From Alphaproteobacteria bacterium (GTDB lineage Bacteria > Pseudomonadota > Alphaproteobacteria > Rhizobiales > Devosiaceae): a DNA stretch of 64,000 nucleotides. The position numbers were made by a program, and so were the translations under genes. The notes beneath the pieces are model-generated. The model ran no database searches. It was not told the origin of the DNA and saw nothing but the letters and a program-made list of their open reading frames with translations. Numbering within the stretch: the first letter of the stretch is position 1; every line of letters begins with the position of its first letter. Positions 1-9,062 of the stretch are shown in pieces. The stretch is from NCBI GenBank assembly GCA_018828145.1, contig JAHJWO010000050.1, forward strand, positions 60,347 through 124,346, read 5' to 3'.

Positions 1-2
1 GG

Positions 3-2576
3 GAATGGGTGCGGGTCTCCTTCGCCGCCGACGGGGTCAATTTTGTCGAACTGAATATGATTTCAGGAGACGGCACCAACACGACGTACACGCATAATCT
101 GACCGGTCCTTTCGAGGCCGATGCGGCTATCCGCTTCGAGGTCAGTGCGATGTCAGCCGCCGACGACATCGTTACCATCGACAATCTTTCGATCACCTTC
201 ACCGGTGCGCCGCTGAACGACTTCGAAACAACATTCACCGAGGGCGAGCTTGGCAGGAGCATCGCGTCCAACCCTCTCATCATCGAAGACAGCAACCAGA
301 TTTCTTCGGCACGGATCGTTCTGATCGATGCCCAGGCCGGCGATAACCTCAACGTACCCAATAACCTGCCCGGGAACATCGACAGCCAGATCGACCGGTC
401 CGTCCCGGGTCAGATCACGGTCATCCTGACTGGCGAGGAATCGCTGGCGAATTACCAGAGTGCGATCCAGGCGATCACCTTCACCAACAGCTCGCAGGAC
501 CCGAGCACGGCTGACCGGACGATCCAGATCACGGTGAGCGACGGTCTGACCGACAGTGCCGTGGCAACGACAACAGTCAATGTTGTTGCGGTAGAAGACC
601 CGACCAACGCCCTGAATGACAACGTCATTACCAACGTGGCGCGCGGCACGGCGATCATCATCCCCCAATGGGCATTCCTGTCCAACGACAGCGACCCCGA
701 TGATACGCTCGACATCACGGCGGTGAACAACCAGAGCGGCCTTGCCAGCCTTTCGCTCACCACCAATCCTGGCTCGATAACCTTCAACGATCCGACAAAC
801 GGCGCGTCCGGCGGCTCGTTCACCTACACGGCGACTGGTAGCAATGCCGACACAGCCTCTGTCAACGTCATCAACGATACGTTTGGCGCGGTCAGCGGAA
901 CCAGTGGCGACGACATCCTCGTCGGCAATGCCGCCGACAGCACGTTCGACGCTGGCGGTGGCAATGACATCATCTTTGCCGGGGCGGGTAACGACACCAT
1001 TGTGTGGGATGTTGGCGATGGCCGGGACTTCGTTGATGGCGGCACCAACACCGCCACAGGGGATACGTTCCAGGTCAACGGCAGCAATCAGGCGGAAAAT
1101 TTTGTTGTCTACGCCAGGTTGAATGCCGAACAGGCCGGCATAACCGGGCTGAAGGCCGCCACCCAGATCGTGGTGACCCGTGAAGGCGTGGTCATCGCCG
1201 AACTGGCCGGTATCGAGGAACTCATTATCGATACCAATGGCGGCAACGACAACGTGACTGTCGTGGGCAACCTCGCGCCGACAGACCTGTTCGAGGAGAC
1301 CATCACAGTCAATGGCTCGGCAGGCAACGACACGGTTGACATCACTTCCCTGACCTCAGCGCACCGTATCCTGTTCCGGACCAATGGCGGCAACGACACC
1401 ATTGTCGGCACACTGCGCCCGCAGGACGTCGTGGAACTGCCGCAAGGCATGTCCGAGGCCGACTACGACATCCAGACCGATGACGACGGCCTGACCACGA
1501 TGAGCCATGGCGCACATACGATCAGCTTTGTGGCTCCCGATGGCCTGCCGCAGTTCAGCGATGCGCATGGCGACCACAGCAACCACGACGATGACGACGA
1601 GGACGAGGATCAGGACGGCGACGACGATCATGGCCAGGACGACGATGATGAGGGCTGCGACGACGACGCGCCCAATGCACCAGCCACGTCCGGGGCAATC
1701 CTCGGCACCGACATCGGCGACCTGCTGACAGGGACGTCCGGGGTTGACCTCATCTTCGGCCTGGCGGCGACCGACTACATCCTCGCCGGCGCAGCAGCCG
1801 ACATCATCCGTGCGGGTGAGGGCGACGATTTCGTCCATGGCGAGGCGGGTCGAGACGTCATCTTTGCCGGGGAGGGGGACGACGACATCTTCGGTGGCGA
1901 CGGCGCCGACATGATCTATGGCGAAGCCGGGAACGACCGCCTGTTCGGCGACAAGGGCAATGACCTGCTGGATGCGGGCCTTGGACATGACACGGTCCAT
2001 GGCGGGCTGGGCGATGACCTGATGGTCGCGCAGATCGGCGATGGCAACGACATCTATGATGGCGGCGCAGGCATCGACACGCTCGACTACGGCGCGCTGA
2101 CCGAAGGTGTCGACGTCAACCTGGGCACCGGCGTCGGTGGCCGGGGCAGCGTAACCGGCAGCCAGTCCGGAACCGACACGCTCTACGGCATCGAGAACAT
2201 CACGACCGGTTCGGGAAATGACGTGATCGAGGCCAGCAATGCGGTCAACGTGATCGATGGTGGCGATGGCAACGACGTCTTCGTCTTCGGCTCGGCGACT
2301 GCCGCGCATGGCGACACGATTGTCGGCTTCGAAGCCGGCGACAAGATCGACCTGTCGGGCATTGACGCAGACACCGGCGTGGCCGGCGTACAGAGCTTTG
2401 CGCTCGTAACCGGCCAGACGGCGACCGCACCGGCCCAGATCGTGGTGACCCATGAGGTGCGCGAGGATGGCGAATATACTGTCATCTCCGGCAATACGGC
2501 CGGCGGCGACGCGCCCGAGTTCCGCATCAGCCTGACGGGCAATCACACCCTGACGGGCAGCGACTTCAACCTCTAG
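3..2576 (+). CDS. RTX-type calcium-binding secreted protein, 5'-truncated
   Basis: The frame is open from base 3 with no start in context, so the gene begins upstream of the window; 857 residues are visible. The N-terminal part visible here looks like beta-sandwich/cadherin-like modules. Glycine- and aspartate-rich RTX nonapeptides (GGxGxDxxx) appear first at about bases 900-1005 and as a longer array at about 1735-2030. Between them, at about 1555-1680, is a low-complexity stretch of Asp, Glu and His. The last ~100 residues resemble the type I secretion C-terminal target region and end in a hydrophobic Phe-Asn-Leu tail. Known for the family: RTX repeats fold on binding calcium outside the cell after type I export. 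The exporter genes follow directly, so this is probably their main substrate (inference). The biological activity (adhesin, enzyme or surface-layer protein) cannot be told from the visible part. Confidence 0.85.
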   Translation, partial: EWVRVSFAADGVNFVELNMISGDGTNTTYTHNLTGPFEADAAIRFEVSAMSAADDIVTIDNLSITFTGAPLNDFETTFTEGELGRSIASNPLIIEDSNQISSARIVLIDAQAGDNLNVPNNLPGNIDSQIDRSVPGQITVILTGEESLANYQSAIQAITFTNSSQDPSTADRTIQITVSDGLTDSAVATTTVNVVAVEDPTNALNDNVITNVARGTAIIIPQWAFLSNDSDPDDTLDITAVNNQSGLASLSLTTNPGSITFNDPTNGASGGSFTYTATGSNADTASVNVINDTFGAVSGTSGDDILVGNAADSTFDAGGGNDIIFAGAGNDTIVWDVGDGRDFVDGGTNTATGDTFQVNGSNQAENFVVYARLNAEQAGITGLKAATQIVVTREGVVIAELAGIEELIIDTNGGNDNVTVVGNLAPTDLFEETITVNGSAGNDTVDITSLTSAHRILFRTNGGNDTIVGTLRPQDVVELPQGMSEADYDIQTDDDGLTTMSHGAHTISFVAPDGLPQFSDAHGDHSNHDDDDEDEDQDGDDDHGQDDDDEGCDDDAPNAPATSGAILGTDIGDLLTGTSGVDLIFGLAATDYILAGAAADIIRAGEGDDFVHGEAGRDVIFAGEGDDDIFGGDGADMIYGEAGNDRLFGDKGNDLLDAGLGHDTVHGGLGDDLMVAQIGDGNDIYDGGAGIDTLDYGALTEGVDVNLGTGVGGRGSVTGSQSGTDTLYGIENITTGSGNDVIEASNAVNVIDGGDGNDVFVFGSATAAHGDTIVGFEAGDKIDLSGIDADTGVAGVQSFALVTGQTATAPAQIVVTHEVREDGEYTVISGNTAGGDAPEFRISLTGNHTLTGSDFNL

Positions 2577-2584
2577 CACAACCT

Positions 2585-2614
2585 GGCCCGGCCGGAAGCA
2601 ATCCCGGCCGGGCC
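2585..2614 (+). terminator. Stem-loop between RTX gene and exporter operon
   Basis: A perfect 11-bp inverted repeat (GGCCCGGCCGG / CCGGCCGGGCC) with an 8-nt loop begins 8 bases after the RTX stop codon. No T-run follows, so it is not a canonical intrinsic terminator. Such hairpins commonly act as partial terminators or as 3'-end stabilisers that let a secreted substrate be made in excess of its transporter; that role is inferred. Confidence 0.55.
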
Positions 2615-2643
2615 GCATTCATTCGTTCTCGGGGGCGCGCATC

Positions 2644-4410
2644 ATGTCTACAGCCAGCACAGCCAAGAGCCTTGCCGAGCATCGCGGCGACGCCATGCTC
2701 AAACGCGAGTTCAAGGGGATCGGCGTCTACCTGTTCTGGATTTCCGGCATCATCAATGTGCTGGCCCTGACCGGCTCGTTCTACATGCTGCAGATCTACG
2801 ATCGGGCGCTGACCAGTGGCTCGATCCCCACGCTCGCGGCGCTGTCGGTGCTGGCCGTCGGCCTTTATCTCTTTCAGGGTGCCTTTGACGTCGTGCGCAG
2901 CCAGCTGCTGGTCCGCATCGGGGCGCGGCTCGACCGATTGCTGGCGCCCATTGCCCACCGGGTCAGCGTCGACATGCCCAGGTTCGGCTTTTCCACCGCC
3001 GAGGCACTGGAACGCGGACGGGACGTCGATACCTTGCGCACCTTCATGGGCAGCCAGGGCCCGGTGGCCCTGTTCGATCTGCCCTGGGTGCCGCTCTACA
3101 TCCTCTTTGTCTATTTCCTCCATCCGATGCTGGGCGCAGTCACGCTGGGTGGCGCGGTGGTCCTGACGCTGTTGACGGTCTGGACCGAGATCAAGTCGCG
3201 CAAGCTTTCCAGCGCCGCCCAGCAGGCCGGCGTGGCGCGCAACGCGATTGCGGATTCCAACGCCCGAAATGCCGACGTTCTCAAGGCGATGGGTTTTGCC
3301 GGTCGTGCCGTGGCCCGGTTCAACAGCGCCAACCAGGAACACCTCAAGCTGCAGACGCAGGCCAGCGACATCGTGGGAACGTACAGCGCGTTTTCGCGTG
3401 TCTTGCGGATGCTGCTGCAATCGGCGCTACTGGGACTTGGCGCCTATTTCACCATCCAGGGGCAGATGTCGGCCGGCGCCATCATCGCGGTCTCGGTGGC
3501 CTCGGCGCGTGCGCTGGCGCCCATCGACATGGCCATCGCCAACTGGAAGGGCGTGATCGCCGCACGGCAGGCCTTCAAGCGGCTGCGCGAGACCATGGTA
3601 GCCCTGTCGGGCATGACCAAGCCGCTCGACCTGCCCGCGCCCACCAAGTCGCTGAAGATCGAGAAGATCACGGTCGCGGCACCCGCCACCGGCCAGGTGC
3701 TGCTGTCCGAGGTCGGCTTCGAGCTGCATGCCGGCCAGGCACTGGGTGTCATCGGGCCGAGCGGTGGCGGCAAGACCACGCTGATCCGGGCGCTCACCGG
3801 GATATGGCCCGTGCTACGGGGCGGCGTGCGCCTCGACGATGCCGAGCTCAGCCAGTGGGACGAGGAGGTGATCGGGCGCTATATCGGCTACCTGCCCCAG
3901 GAAGTGGCGCTGCTGGACGGCACCATCATCGAAAATATCAGCCGGCTTGACCCGACGCGCGATGGCAAGGCCATCGTGGCAGCCACGCAGGCCGCCGGCG
4001 TGCACGAGATGATCGTCCGGCTGCCCGATGGATACGACACCCAGCTTGGCCCGATGGGCACGGCGCTGTCGGCGGGCCAGCGCCAGCGCATCGGTCTGGC
4101 ACGAGCGCTCTACAAGGATCCGTTTGTCGTCGTCATGGACGAACCCAATGCCTTCCTCGATGCCGAAGGAGAACTGGCCCTCAACCGCGCCATTGCGCAG
4201 ATCCGGCGCCGTGGCGGCATCGCGATCGTCGTGGCGCATCGTCCCAGCGTCCTGTCCGAAGTCGACATGGTCGCCGTGATTCAGAACGGGCGCCTCACCA
4301 GTTTCGGACCCAAGGACAAGGTCATCGCCCAGCAGAAGGATGGACCTGCCGCTGACAATGAGAGCCGGCCAAAGCGACCCAAACCTGTTCTGGCGGAGCA
4401 AGCGGGATGA
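2644..4410 (+). CDS. Type I secretion ABC transporter, PrtD/HlyB-type permease-ATPase
   Basis: This 588-residue protein is a half-transporter with a membrane domain fused to an ATPase domain. The N-terminal ~310 residues hold the hydrophobic segments of an ABC exporter domain, the first at about 26-50. The ATPase half shows Walker A GPSGGGKTT near residue 370, a Q-loop LPQE near 418, the signature LSAGQRQRIG near 475, Walker B VVVMDEPNAFLD near 495 and an H-loop VAHRPS. There is no N-terminal C39 peptidase or C39-like domain, which places it with the PrtD/AprD exporters of RTX proteases and lipases. It should energise inner-membrane passage of the RTX proteins at 3-2576 and 4407-6419. Its stop overlaps the next start (ATGA), indicating translational coupling. 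The outer-membrane TolC partner is not in this window. Confidence 0.93.
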   Translation: MSTASTAKSLAEHRGDAMLKREFKGIGVYLFWISGIINVLALTGSFYMLQIYDRALTSGSIPTLAALSVLAVGLYLFQGAFDVVRSQLLVRIGARLDRLLAPIAHRVSVDMPRFGFSTAEALERGRDVDTLRTFMGSQGPVALFDLPWVPLYILFVYFLHPMLGAVTLGGAVVLTLLTVWTEIKSRKLSSAAQQAGVARNAIADSNARNADVLKAMGFAGRAVARFNSANQEHLKLQTQASDIVGTYSAFSRVLRMLLQSALLGLGAYFTIQGQMSAGAIIAVSVASARALAPIDMAIANWKGVIAARQAFKRLRETMVALSGMTKPLDLPAPTKSLKIEKITVAAPATGQVLLSEVGFELHAGQALGVIGPSGGGKTTLIRALTGIWPVLRGGVRLDDAELSQWDEEVIGRYIGYLPQEVALLDGTIIENISRLDPTRDGKAIVAATQAAGVHEMIVRLPDGYDTQLGPMGTALSAGQRQRIGLARALYKDPFVVVMDEPNAFLDAEGELALNRAIAQIRRRGGIAIVVAHRPSVLSEVDMVAVIQNGRLTSFGPKDKVIAQQKDGPAADNESRPKRPKPVLAEQAG

Positions 4411-6419
4411 TCATCGAGGCCAAAAGCACGCGCGAGTCGTCCACGCCGAAGGATGGACGCAAGCGGTTCGAGTTCATGACACCGGAGCGGCTGTCGAGAT
4501 TGCCGCTCTATGTCGCAGGCATAGCCGTCATGGTCGCGGCCTATCTCAAGAGCGCGATGGAGGGCCGCGCCTTGTCGCTGGCGCCGCAATCGACGCCCGA
4601 GGAGATGCCGCAGACCCTGCCGCCACCCGTGAACTGGTGCGTGCCCGGCGAGAGTGTGCTCGCAGCGGCCCTCGACGACCAGGGTGTCGATCCGACCGTG
4701 ACCGGCAGCACTGATGGCGGCGGAGCAGGACCACGCAACCAGATTGGCGTGGGGCTTCCCTGGCCGGGCCGCTACATCCCCATGGATGCGCCCATCATAC
4801 AATTTACCCGGCCGTTCGAGCCGATTACCCCATCGGTTCAGCCCTATTTTCCCGCGGCATTCGGGCTGTTTTCGTCAAACGACAATCCGGTGGCCGTCCC
4901 ACAGAGCCTGACCGAAAAGGCGGGCAGCTCTGATACCGGTCCGGGGAAGGAGAGCCTGCCCGACCTGGACGACGAGGATACGAACGAGCCCGATGACGGG
5001 GATGACGTTCGCCTCAACCGGGCACCGAACGTTGCCGGACCGGTGCGGCTCAACGACGTGTTCGCGGGCCAGGTTGTGCTTATCGGCCTCAGCCAGTTGC
5101 TGTTTGGCGCCCACGACCCCGACGGCGACCCGCTGACGATCATGAGCATGAGTGCCAGCGGAGTCGCCCTGGTGCGCAGCACCGACGGCTGGACCGTCAG
5201 TACCCAGCCGGGCATGCTTGGGGGCGTCACGCTGACCTATGCCATCAGCGATGGCGAAGCCGCCATATGGCAGACTGCCCATTTCGACATCGTTCGCAAC
5301 ACGCAGACCCTGACCGAGGACGACGACCTGCATGTCGGAACGCCCTTTGACGACGATATCGATGCGCTCGGCGGCGATGACATCGTCGATGCACGGGGCG
5401 GCAACGATCTGGTTGTCGGCGGCGATGGCGACGATCACATCAATGGTGGTGACGGCGATGATCACCTGTTCGGCGGGGCCGGCGACGACGTGATCTTTGG
5501 CGGCCGTGGCGACGACATCATCCATGGTGGCGATGGCGACGACCGTCTGTTCGGCGATGAGGGCAATGACACCATCCATGGCGAGGCGGGTGACGACGTT
5601 CTGTTCGGCGGCGATGGCGACGACCTGCTGCTGGGCGGCGATGGCGACGATGAACTCGACGGTGGCGCAGGCAACGATGTGCTGCTGGGAGACGCCGGCA
5701 ATGACTATATCCAGGGCGGCGCGGGCGATGACGCGCTGATTGGCGGCGCCGGCAATGACACCTTGATGGGTGGCCAGGGCAATGACGTGCTCACCGGCGG
5801 GGATGGCTGCGACGTTATCGAGGGCGGGGAAGGCGATGACCGGATCGCCGGCGATGCCGGAAACGACCGCATCGATGGCGGCGCCGGCGACGATCTGCTG
5901 GACCTGTCGGCCGCCTGCGACGATCTCATAGTGGATTTCACCGGCGGAGAGAGTTTCAGCCAGGAGTTCGGCAACGACAGCTTTACCGGCATCGAGCGCG
6001 TGTTTGGCGGGGCCGGCGACGACATCTTCCTTATCGGTGCCAATGCCACGGTCACCATGGGTGGTCGCGGCCGGGACACCTTCATCTTCGAGATGACGGA
6101 CGAAGACCCATCGCTCAGCGAAGATGTCATGCATGACATCCTGGACTTCGTCGTGGGCGACCGCATCCGTGTCCTCGACTACGAGGTCGATCGCGAGGCC
6201 AGGAAGCTGGAAAAGGACCTGTTCAAGTCGGTCTACCAGGACGACGACGATGACGACTGGCTGCGATCCGACCTGCCGATCATCGTGCGCCACGAGCGCA
6301 GCGACGGCGTCGATCGCACCACGATCATGGCCGATGTGGACCATGACGATGTCTACGAAATCACCATCAACATTCACGGCATTCACCTGCCGGTCTCTTT
6401 TGAACCCGTCACTGCCTAG
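4407..6419 (+). CDS. RTX calcium-binding protein with N-terminal membrane segment
   Basis: The protein has 670 residues. A basic N-terminus is followed by one hydrophobic segment at about 32-50 (PLYVAGIAVMVAAYL). A Pro-rich linker, an acidic stretch near 190-200 and a cadherin-like module at about 205-300 (Asp-Pro-Asp-Gly-Asp motif) come next. Some 18 near-continuous RTX nonapeptides lie at about 320-500, then a C-terminal domain with a poly-Asp patch near 612-617. The gene is translationally coupled to the ABC exporter and sits between exporter and adaptor, an unusual place for a simple cargo. The single N-terminal membrane segment is also unusual, because RTX cargo normally lacks one. It may be an anchored calcium-binding component or a regulator of the secretion complex (inference), or a second substrate. 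Confidence 0.8.
   Translation: MIIEAKSTRESSTPKDGRKRFEFMTPERLSRLPLYVAGIAVMVAAYLKSAMEGRALSLAPQSTPEEMPQTLPPPVNWCVPGESVLAAALDDQGVDPTVTGSTDGGGAGPRNQIGVGLPWPGRYIPMDAPIIQFTRPFEPITPSVQPYFPAAFGLFSSNDNPVAVPQSLTEKAGSSDTGPGKESLPDLDDEDTNEPDDGDDVRLNRAPNVAGPVRLNDVFAGQVVLIGLSQLLFGAHDPDGDPLTIMSMSASGVALVRSTDGWTVSTQPGMLGGVTLTYAISDGEAAIWQTAHFDIVRNTQTLTEDDDLHVGTPFDDDIDALGGDDIVDARGGNDLVVGGDGDDHINGGDGDDHLFGGAGDDVIFGGRGDDIIHGGDGDDRLFGDEGNDTIHGEAGDDVLFGGDGDDLLLGGDGDDELDGGAGNDVLLGDAGNDYIQGGAGDDALIGGAGNDTLMGGQGNDVLTGGDGCDVIEGGEGDDRIAGDAGNDRIDGGAGDDLLDLSAACDDLIVDFTGGESFSQEFGNDSFTGIERVFGGAGDDIFLIGANATVTMGGRGRDTFIFEMTDEDPSLSEDVMHDILDFVVGDRIRVLDYEVDREARKLEKDLFKSVYQDDDDDDWLRSDLPIIVRHERSDGVDRTTIMADVDHDDVYEITINIHGIHLPVSFEPVTA
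5368..5903 (+). repeat. Tandem RTX-coding repeats (about 27 bp units)
   Basis: The DNA here is a run of imperfect 27-bp repeats built on GGCGGCGATGGCGACGAT-like units, each encoding one GGxGxDxxx nonapeptide. It is a coding repeat and could expand or contract by recombination. Confidence 0.75.
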
Positions 6420-6442
6420 GGCAGTGCTGCAGTGGAGCTGAT

Positions 6443-7789
6443 ATGACCATGGATATTGCGGCCCCTTATGGACAGGCGATACCGGCTTTCCAGCCTCGGA
6501 AGGGCCATGATGACCCCTTCTCGATGCGCGGACGTGTGGTGTGGGGTGCCCTGTTCGGCCTTCTCCTGATCGGTGGCCTCGGCGGATGGGCGGCTACTGC
6601 CAAGCTGTCCGGGGCCGTCATCGGCGTGGGTACAGTGCTGGTGGATGAGGACCTCAAGGTCGTCCAGCACATCGATGGTGGCGTGCTGCGTGAAATCGCC
6701 GTCAAGGAAGGGGATGTCGTGGCCGCCGGCCAGGTGCTGTTGCGGCTCGATGATGTGCAGATCCGCGCGGAGCGCTCGATCATCATGGGGCAACTCATGG
6801 AGCTGACGGCGCGGCAGGCCCGGCTCATCGCGGAACGTGACGGCGCGGCGTCGCTCGTCTTTCCTGACGGCTTCTTGGATCAGCACCCGGATGCGCCGCT
6901 GATCGCAGGCGGTGAGGAGCAGCTTTTCGAGGGGAACCTGCGCAATGTGCAGTCCCAGAAGGAGCAGTTGCTGCTCCAGGTGGGCCAGCTGCGCCAGGAG
7001 ATCAACGGACTGCAGTTCCAGCACACCGCAGTTCTCGCCGAACTCGTTCTGGTGCTCGACGAGCGTGACCGGATGCGATCGCTGGCCCAAGACCGACTGG
7101 TCGAGGCCTCACGCGTCAGCACCATCGAGCGGGACGTGGCTCGCATGCAGGGCCAGCAGGGGGAGATTGAAGCCAACCTGGCGCGCGCGGAGTCGCGGAT
7201 TAGCGAGATCGAGCTGCAGATACTGGAACTGGATGGCACCGTGCGTACGGAGGCATTGCGCGAGCTGCGCAATGTCGAAGCACAGATTTCCGAGCTGGGC
7301 GAGCGCCTGGGTGCGGTCGTGGAGCGATTTGCCCGCACGGAGATTCGCTCTCCCGTCAGTGGGACCATCAACGAGCTGAACGTCACGACGCTCGGCGGGG
7401 TCATCTCTCCGGCGGAACGCCTGATGACAATCGTGCCGACCGATGCCGATCTTTCGATCGAATTCCGGGTGGCCATCAGCGATATCGACCAGATTGCGGT
7501 TGGGCACGAAGCCACCCTGCGGTTCAGCGCCTTCAACCAGCGCCTGACGCCGGAAATGGAAGGGGTCATCACCCGGGTTTCGGCGGCAGCCCAGCACGAC
7601 GCCCAGAGCGGAGAGAGCTATTACCTTGCCCAGGTGATGGCGAATGGGGATACCGACAGCCTGGGCGTCCGCGGACTGGTGCCCGGCATGCCGGTCGAGG
7701 TCTTCGTGCAGACCGAGGAGCAGGTGGCGCTGGCCTATTTCATGAAGCCCTTCACCGACCAGGTCACCCGCGCCTTCCGGGAGGAATGA
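6443..7789 (+). CDS. Type I secretion periplasmic adaptor, HlyD/PrtE family
   Basis: This 448-residue protein has the membrane fusion protein layout: a short cytosolic tail, one membrane helix at about 33-54, a lipoyl half near 75-105 (a GGVLREIAVKEGDVV-like motif), a long coiled-coil hairpin at about 110-300 rich in Gln, Glu, Arg and Leu, the second lipoyl half near 300-330 (IRSPVSGTINEL), and a beta-barrel C-terminal domain. It should bridge the ABC exporter at 2644-4410 to a TolC-like channel. It starts 23 bases after the RTX gene with a GTGGAG ribosome-binding site, so all three belong to one transcript. Length and domain order are typical for the family. Confidence 0.93.
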   Translation: MTMDIAAPYGQAIPAFQPRKGHDDPFSMRGRVVWGALFGLLLIGGLGGWAATAKLSGAVIGVGTVLVDEDLKVVQHIDGGVLREIAVKEGDVVAAGQVLLRLDDVQIRAERSIIMGQLMELTARQARLIAERDGAASLVFPDGFLDQHPDAPLIAGGEEQLFEGNLRNVQSQKEQLLLQVGQLRQEINGLQFQHTAVLAELVLVLDERDRMRSLAQDRLVEASRVSTIERDVARMQGQQGEIEANLARAESRISEIELQILELDGTVRTEALRELRNVEAQISELGERLGAVVERFARTEIRSPVSGTINELNVTTLGGVISPAERLMTIVPTDADLSIEFRVAISDIDQIAVGHEATLRFSAFNQRLTPEMEGVITRVSAAAQHDAQSGESYYLAQVMANGDTDSLGVRGLVPGMPVEVFVQTEEQVALAYFMKPFTDQVTRAFREE

Positions 7790-8066
7790 GAGGGAATCGG
7801 TAGACGCGAAGCGTTTCGGCATCGAGACGACACTGCAAGGGATGTCCAGGGGCCCAGTGACCGCTGCCCTCCAGGCGGCCGTTCAGGCCGTCCCGTTACC
7901 ACTTTGCCAGTCAGATCGACCTGGCTCGGTCCATTAGCAGAGCATTCCACTGCCGCGCGGCGCCTTAGTGGGGTTTTCCATGAAAGGTTTGAACTTTGGC
8001 GCGCCATACGTCGCAAGCTGGGCCGCTTCAATCTAGAATCGTCCATCACTGTCAGGAGTTTACGTA

Positions 8067-8972
8067 ATGCGTTTCGCACCGCTTCTCGCCGCTGCCGCCA
8101 TGGTTGTCGCAGCCCCTGTCGTTGCCGTTGCGCAGGACATCACGCCGCTGGTAACCGCCGAGTGGCTCAAGGCACATGCCGGTGACGAGAACCTCAAGAT
8201 CATCGATATCCGCGACGAAATCGAGGGCACCGACCTGGGCGAGCTGCCCTATATCGCCAATGCGGCGGTGGCGCCCTATGCCTCGGCTGGATGGCGCGTC
8301 GAGGTGGAAGGCGTTCCGGCACAGATCCCCGCGCCCGAGCAGATCGCCGAGCTGATCGGTGGCCTCGGTATCGATGGCGACGATCATGTTGTGATCGTTC
8401 CCTGGGGCACCGATTCCTCCGAATTCGGCGGCGCCACCCGCGTCTATTGGACCTTCAAGTATCTCGGCCATGACGCCGTCTCCATCCTCGACGGCGGCTG
8501 GCGCCAGTATGATGCCCTGGGCGGCGAGCGCGTCGCGACGCCACCCACGCCGGTGGCAGCCGAGTTCCCGGTGACGCTGCGTCCCGAACTGCGCGCCACC
8601 ACGGCCGATGTCGAGGCCGCGCTGACGGCCGGCGTCGCGCTGGTCGATGGCCGTCCCGAAGAGCAGTATCTGGGCCAGTCCAAGAGCCCCGTCGTGCGCA
8701 TCGAGGGCACCATTCCGGGCGCCGTCAACCTGCCCCATTCCAAGCTCTACAGCGGCGAATATGCCAGCTTCGCGCAGCCCGAGACCGTGTCGGCCCTGAC
8801 CGAGGCGCTGGGCATTGCGGCAGATGAAAAGAACATCGTGTTCTGCAATACCGGTCACTGGGCATCGATCGCCTGGTTTGCCCTCTATGAGGTCGGTGGC
8901 AACAAGAACACCACCATGTATGACGGCTCGATGGCCGAATGGACGGCCGATCCTGCCCGCCCGGTCCAGTAA
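8067..8972 (+). CDS. Exported thiosulfate/3-mercaptopyruvate sulfurtransferase (double rhodanese)
   Basis: The protein has 301 residues. Residues 1-24 form a signal peptide (Ala/Val-rich, ending AVAQD), so the enzyme is periplasmic. Two rhodanese domains follow; the first has IIDIRDE and the second LVDGRPEEQY. The active-site loop is CNTGHWA with the catalytic cysteine at residue 260, which would carry a persulfide. The family moves sulfane sulfur from thiosulfate or mercaptopyruvate to an acceptor. An AGGAG ribosome-binding site lies 9-10 bases before the ATG, and TAGAAT at 8034-8039 is a weak candidate -10 element. The YeeE/YedE-type transporter downstream suggests joint handling of thiosulfate or sulfane sulfur (inference), although a terminator separates the two genes. 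Confidence 0.9.
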   Translation: MRFAPLLAAAAMVVAAPVVAVAQDITPLVTAEWLKAHAGDENLKIIDIRDEIEGTDLGELPYIANAAVAPYASAGWRVEVEGVPAQIPAPEQIAELIGGLGIDGDDHVVIVPWGTDSSEFGGATRVYWTFKYLGHDAVSILDGGWRQYDALGGERVATPPTPVAAEFPVTLRPELRATTADVEAALTAGVALVDGRPEEQYLGQSKSPVVRIEGTIPGAVNLPHSKLYSGEYASFAQPETVSALTEALGIAADEKNIVFCNTGHWASIAWFALYEVGGNKNTTMYDGSMAEWTADPARPVQ

Positions 8973-8999
8973 GCCGACCCCACGAATCCTTTGATACAG

Positions 9000-9040
9000 C
9001 TCCGGCTCTCGCGTTAACTGGCGCGACAGCCGGAGTTTTT
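9000..9040 (+). terminator. Intrinsic terminator after the rhodanese gene
   Basis: CTCCGGCT...AGCCGGAG pairs over 8 bp, extends after one C-C mismatch by five more pairs (TCGCG/CGCGA), and is followed directly by TTTTT at 9036-9040. This is a standard rho-independent terminator, so the YeeE gene at 9063 probably has its own start site or depends on read-through. Confidence 0.8.
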
Positions 9041-9062
9041 CCCATTTGAGCCGCAGCGATCC

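Noticed and set aside
5368..5903. Regular ~27-bp repeats that could suggest a CRISPR or satellite array
   Set aside because: The units are in frame, imperfect and encode RTX nonapeptides, with no spacers of unrelated sequence.
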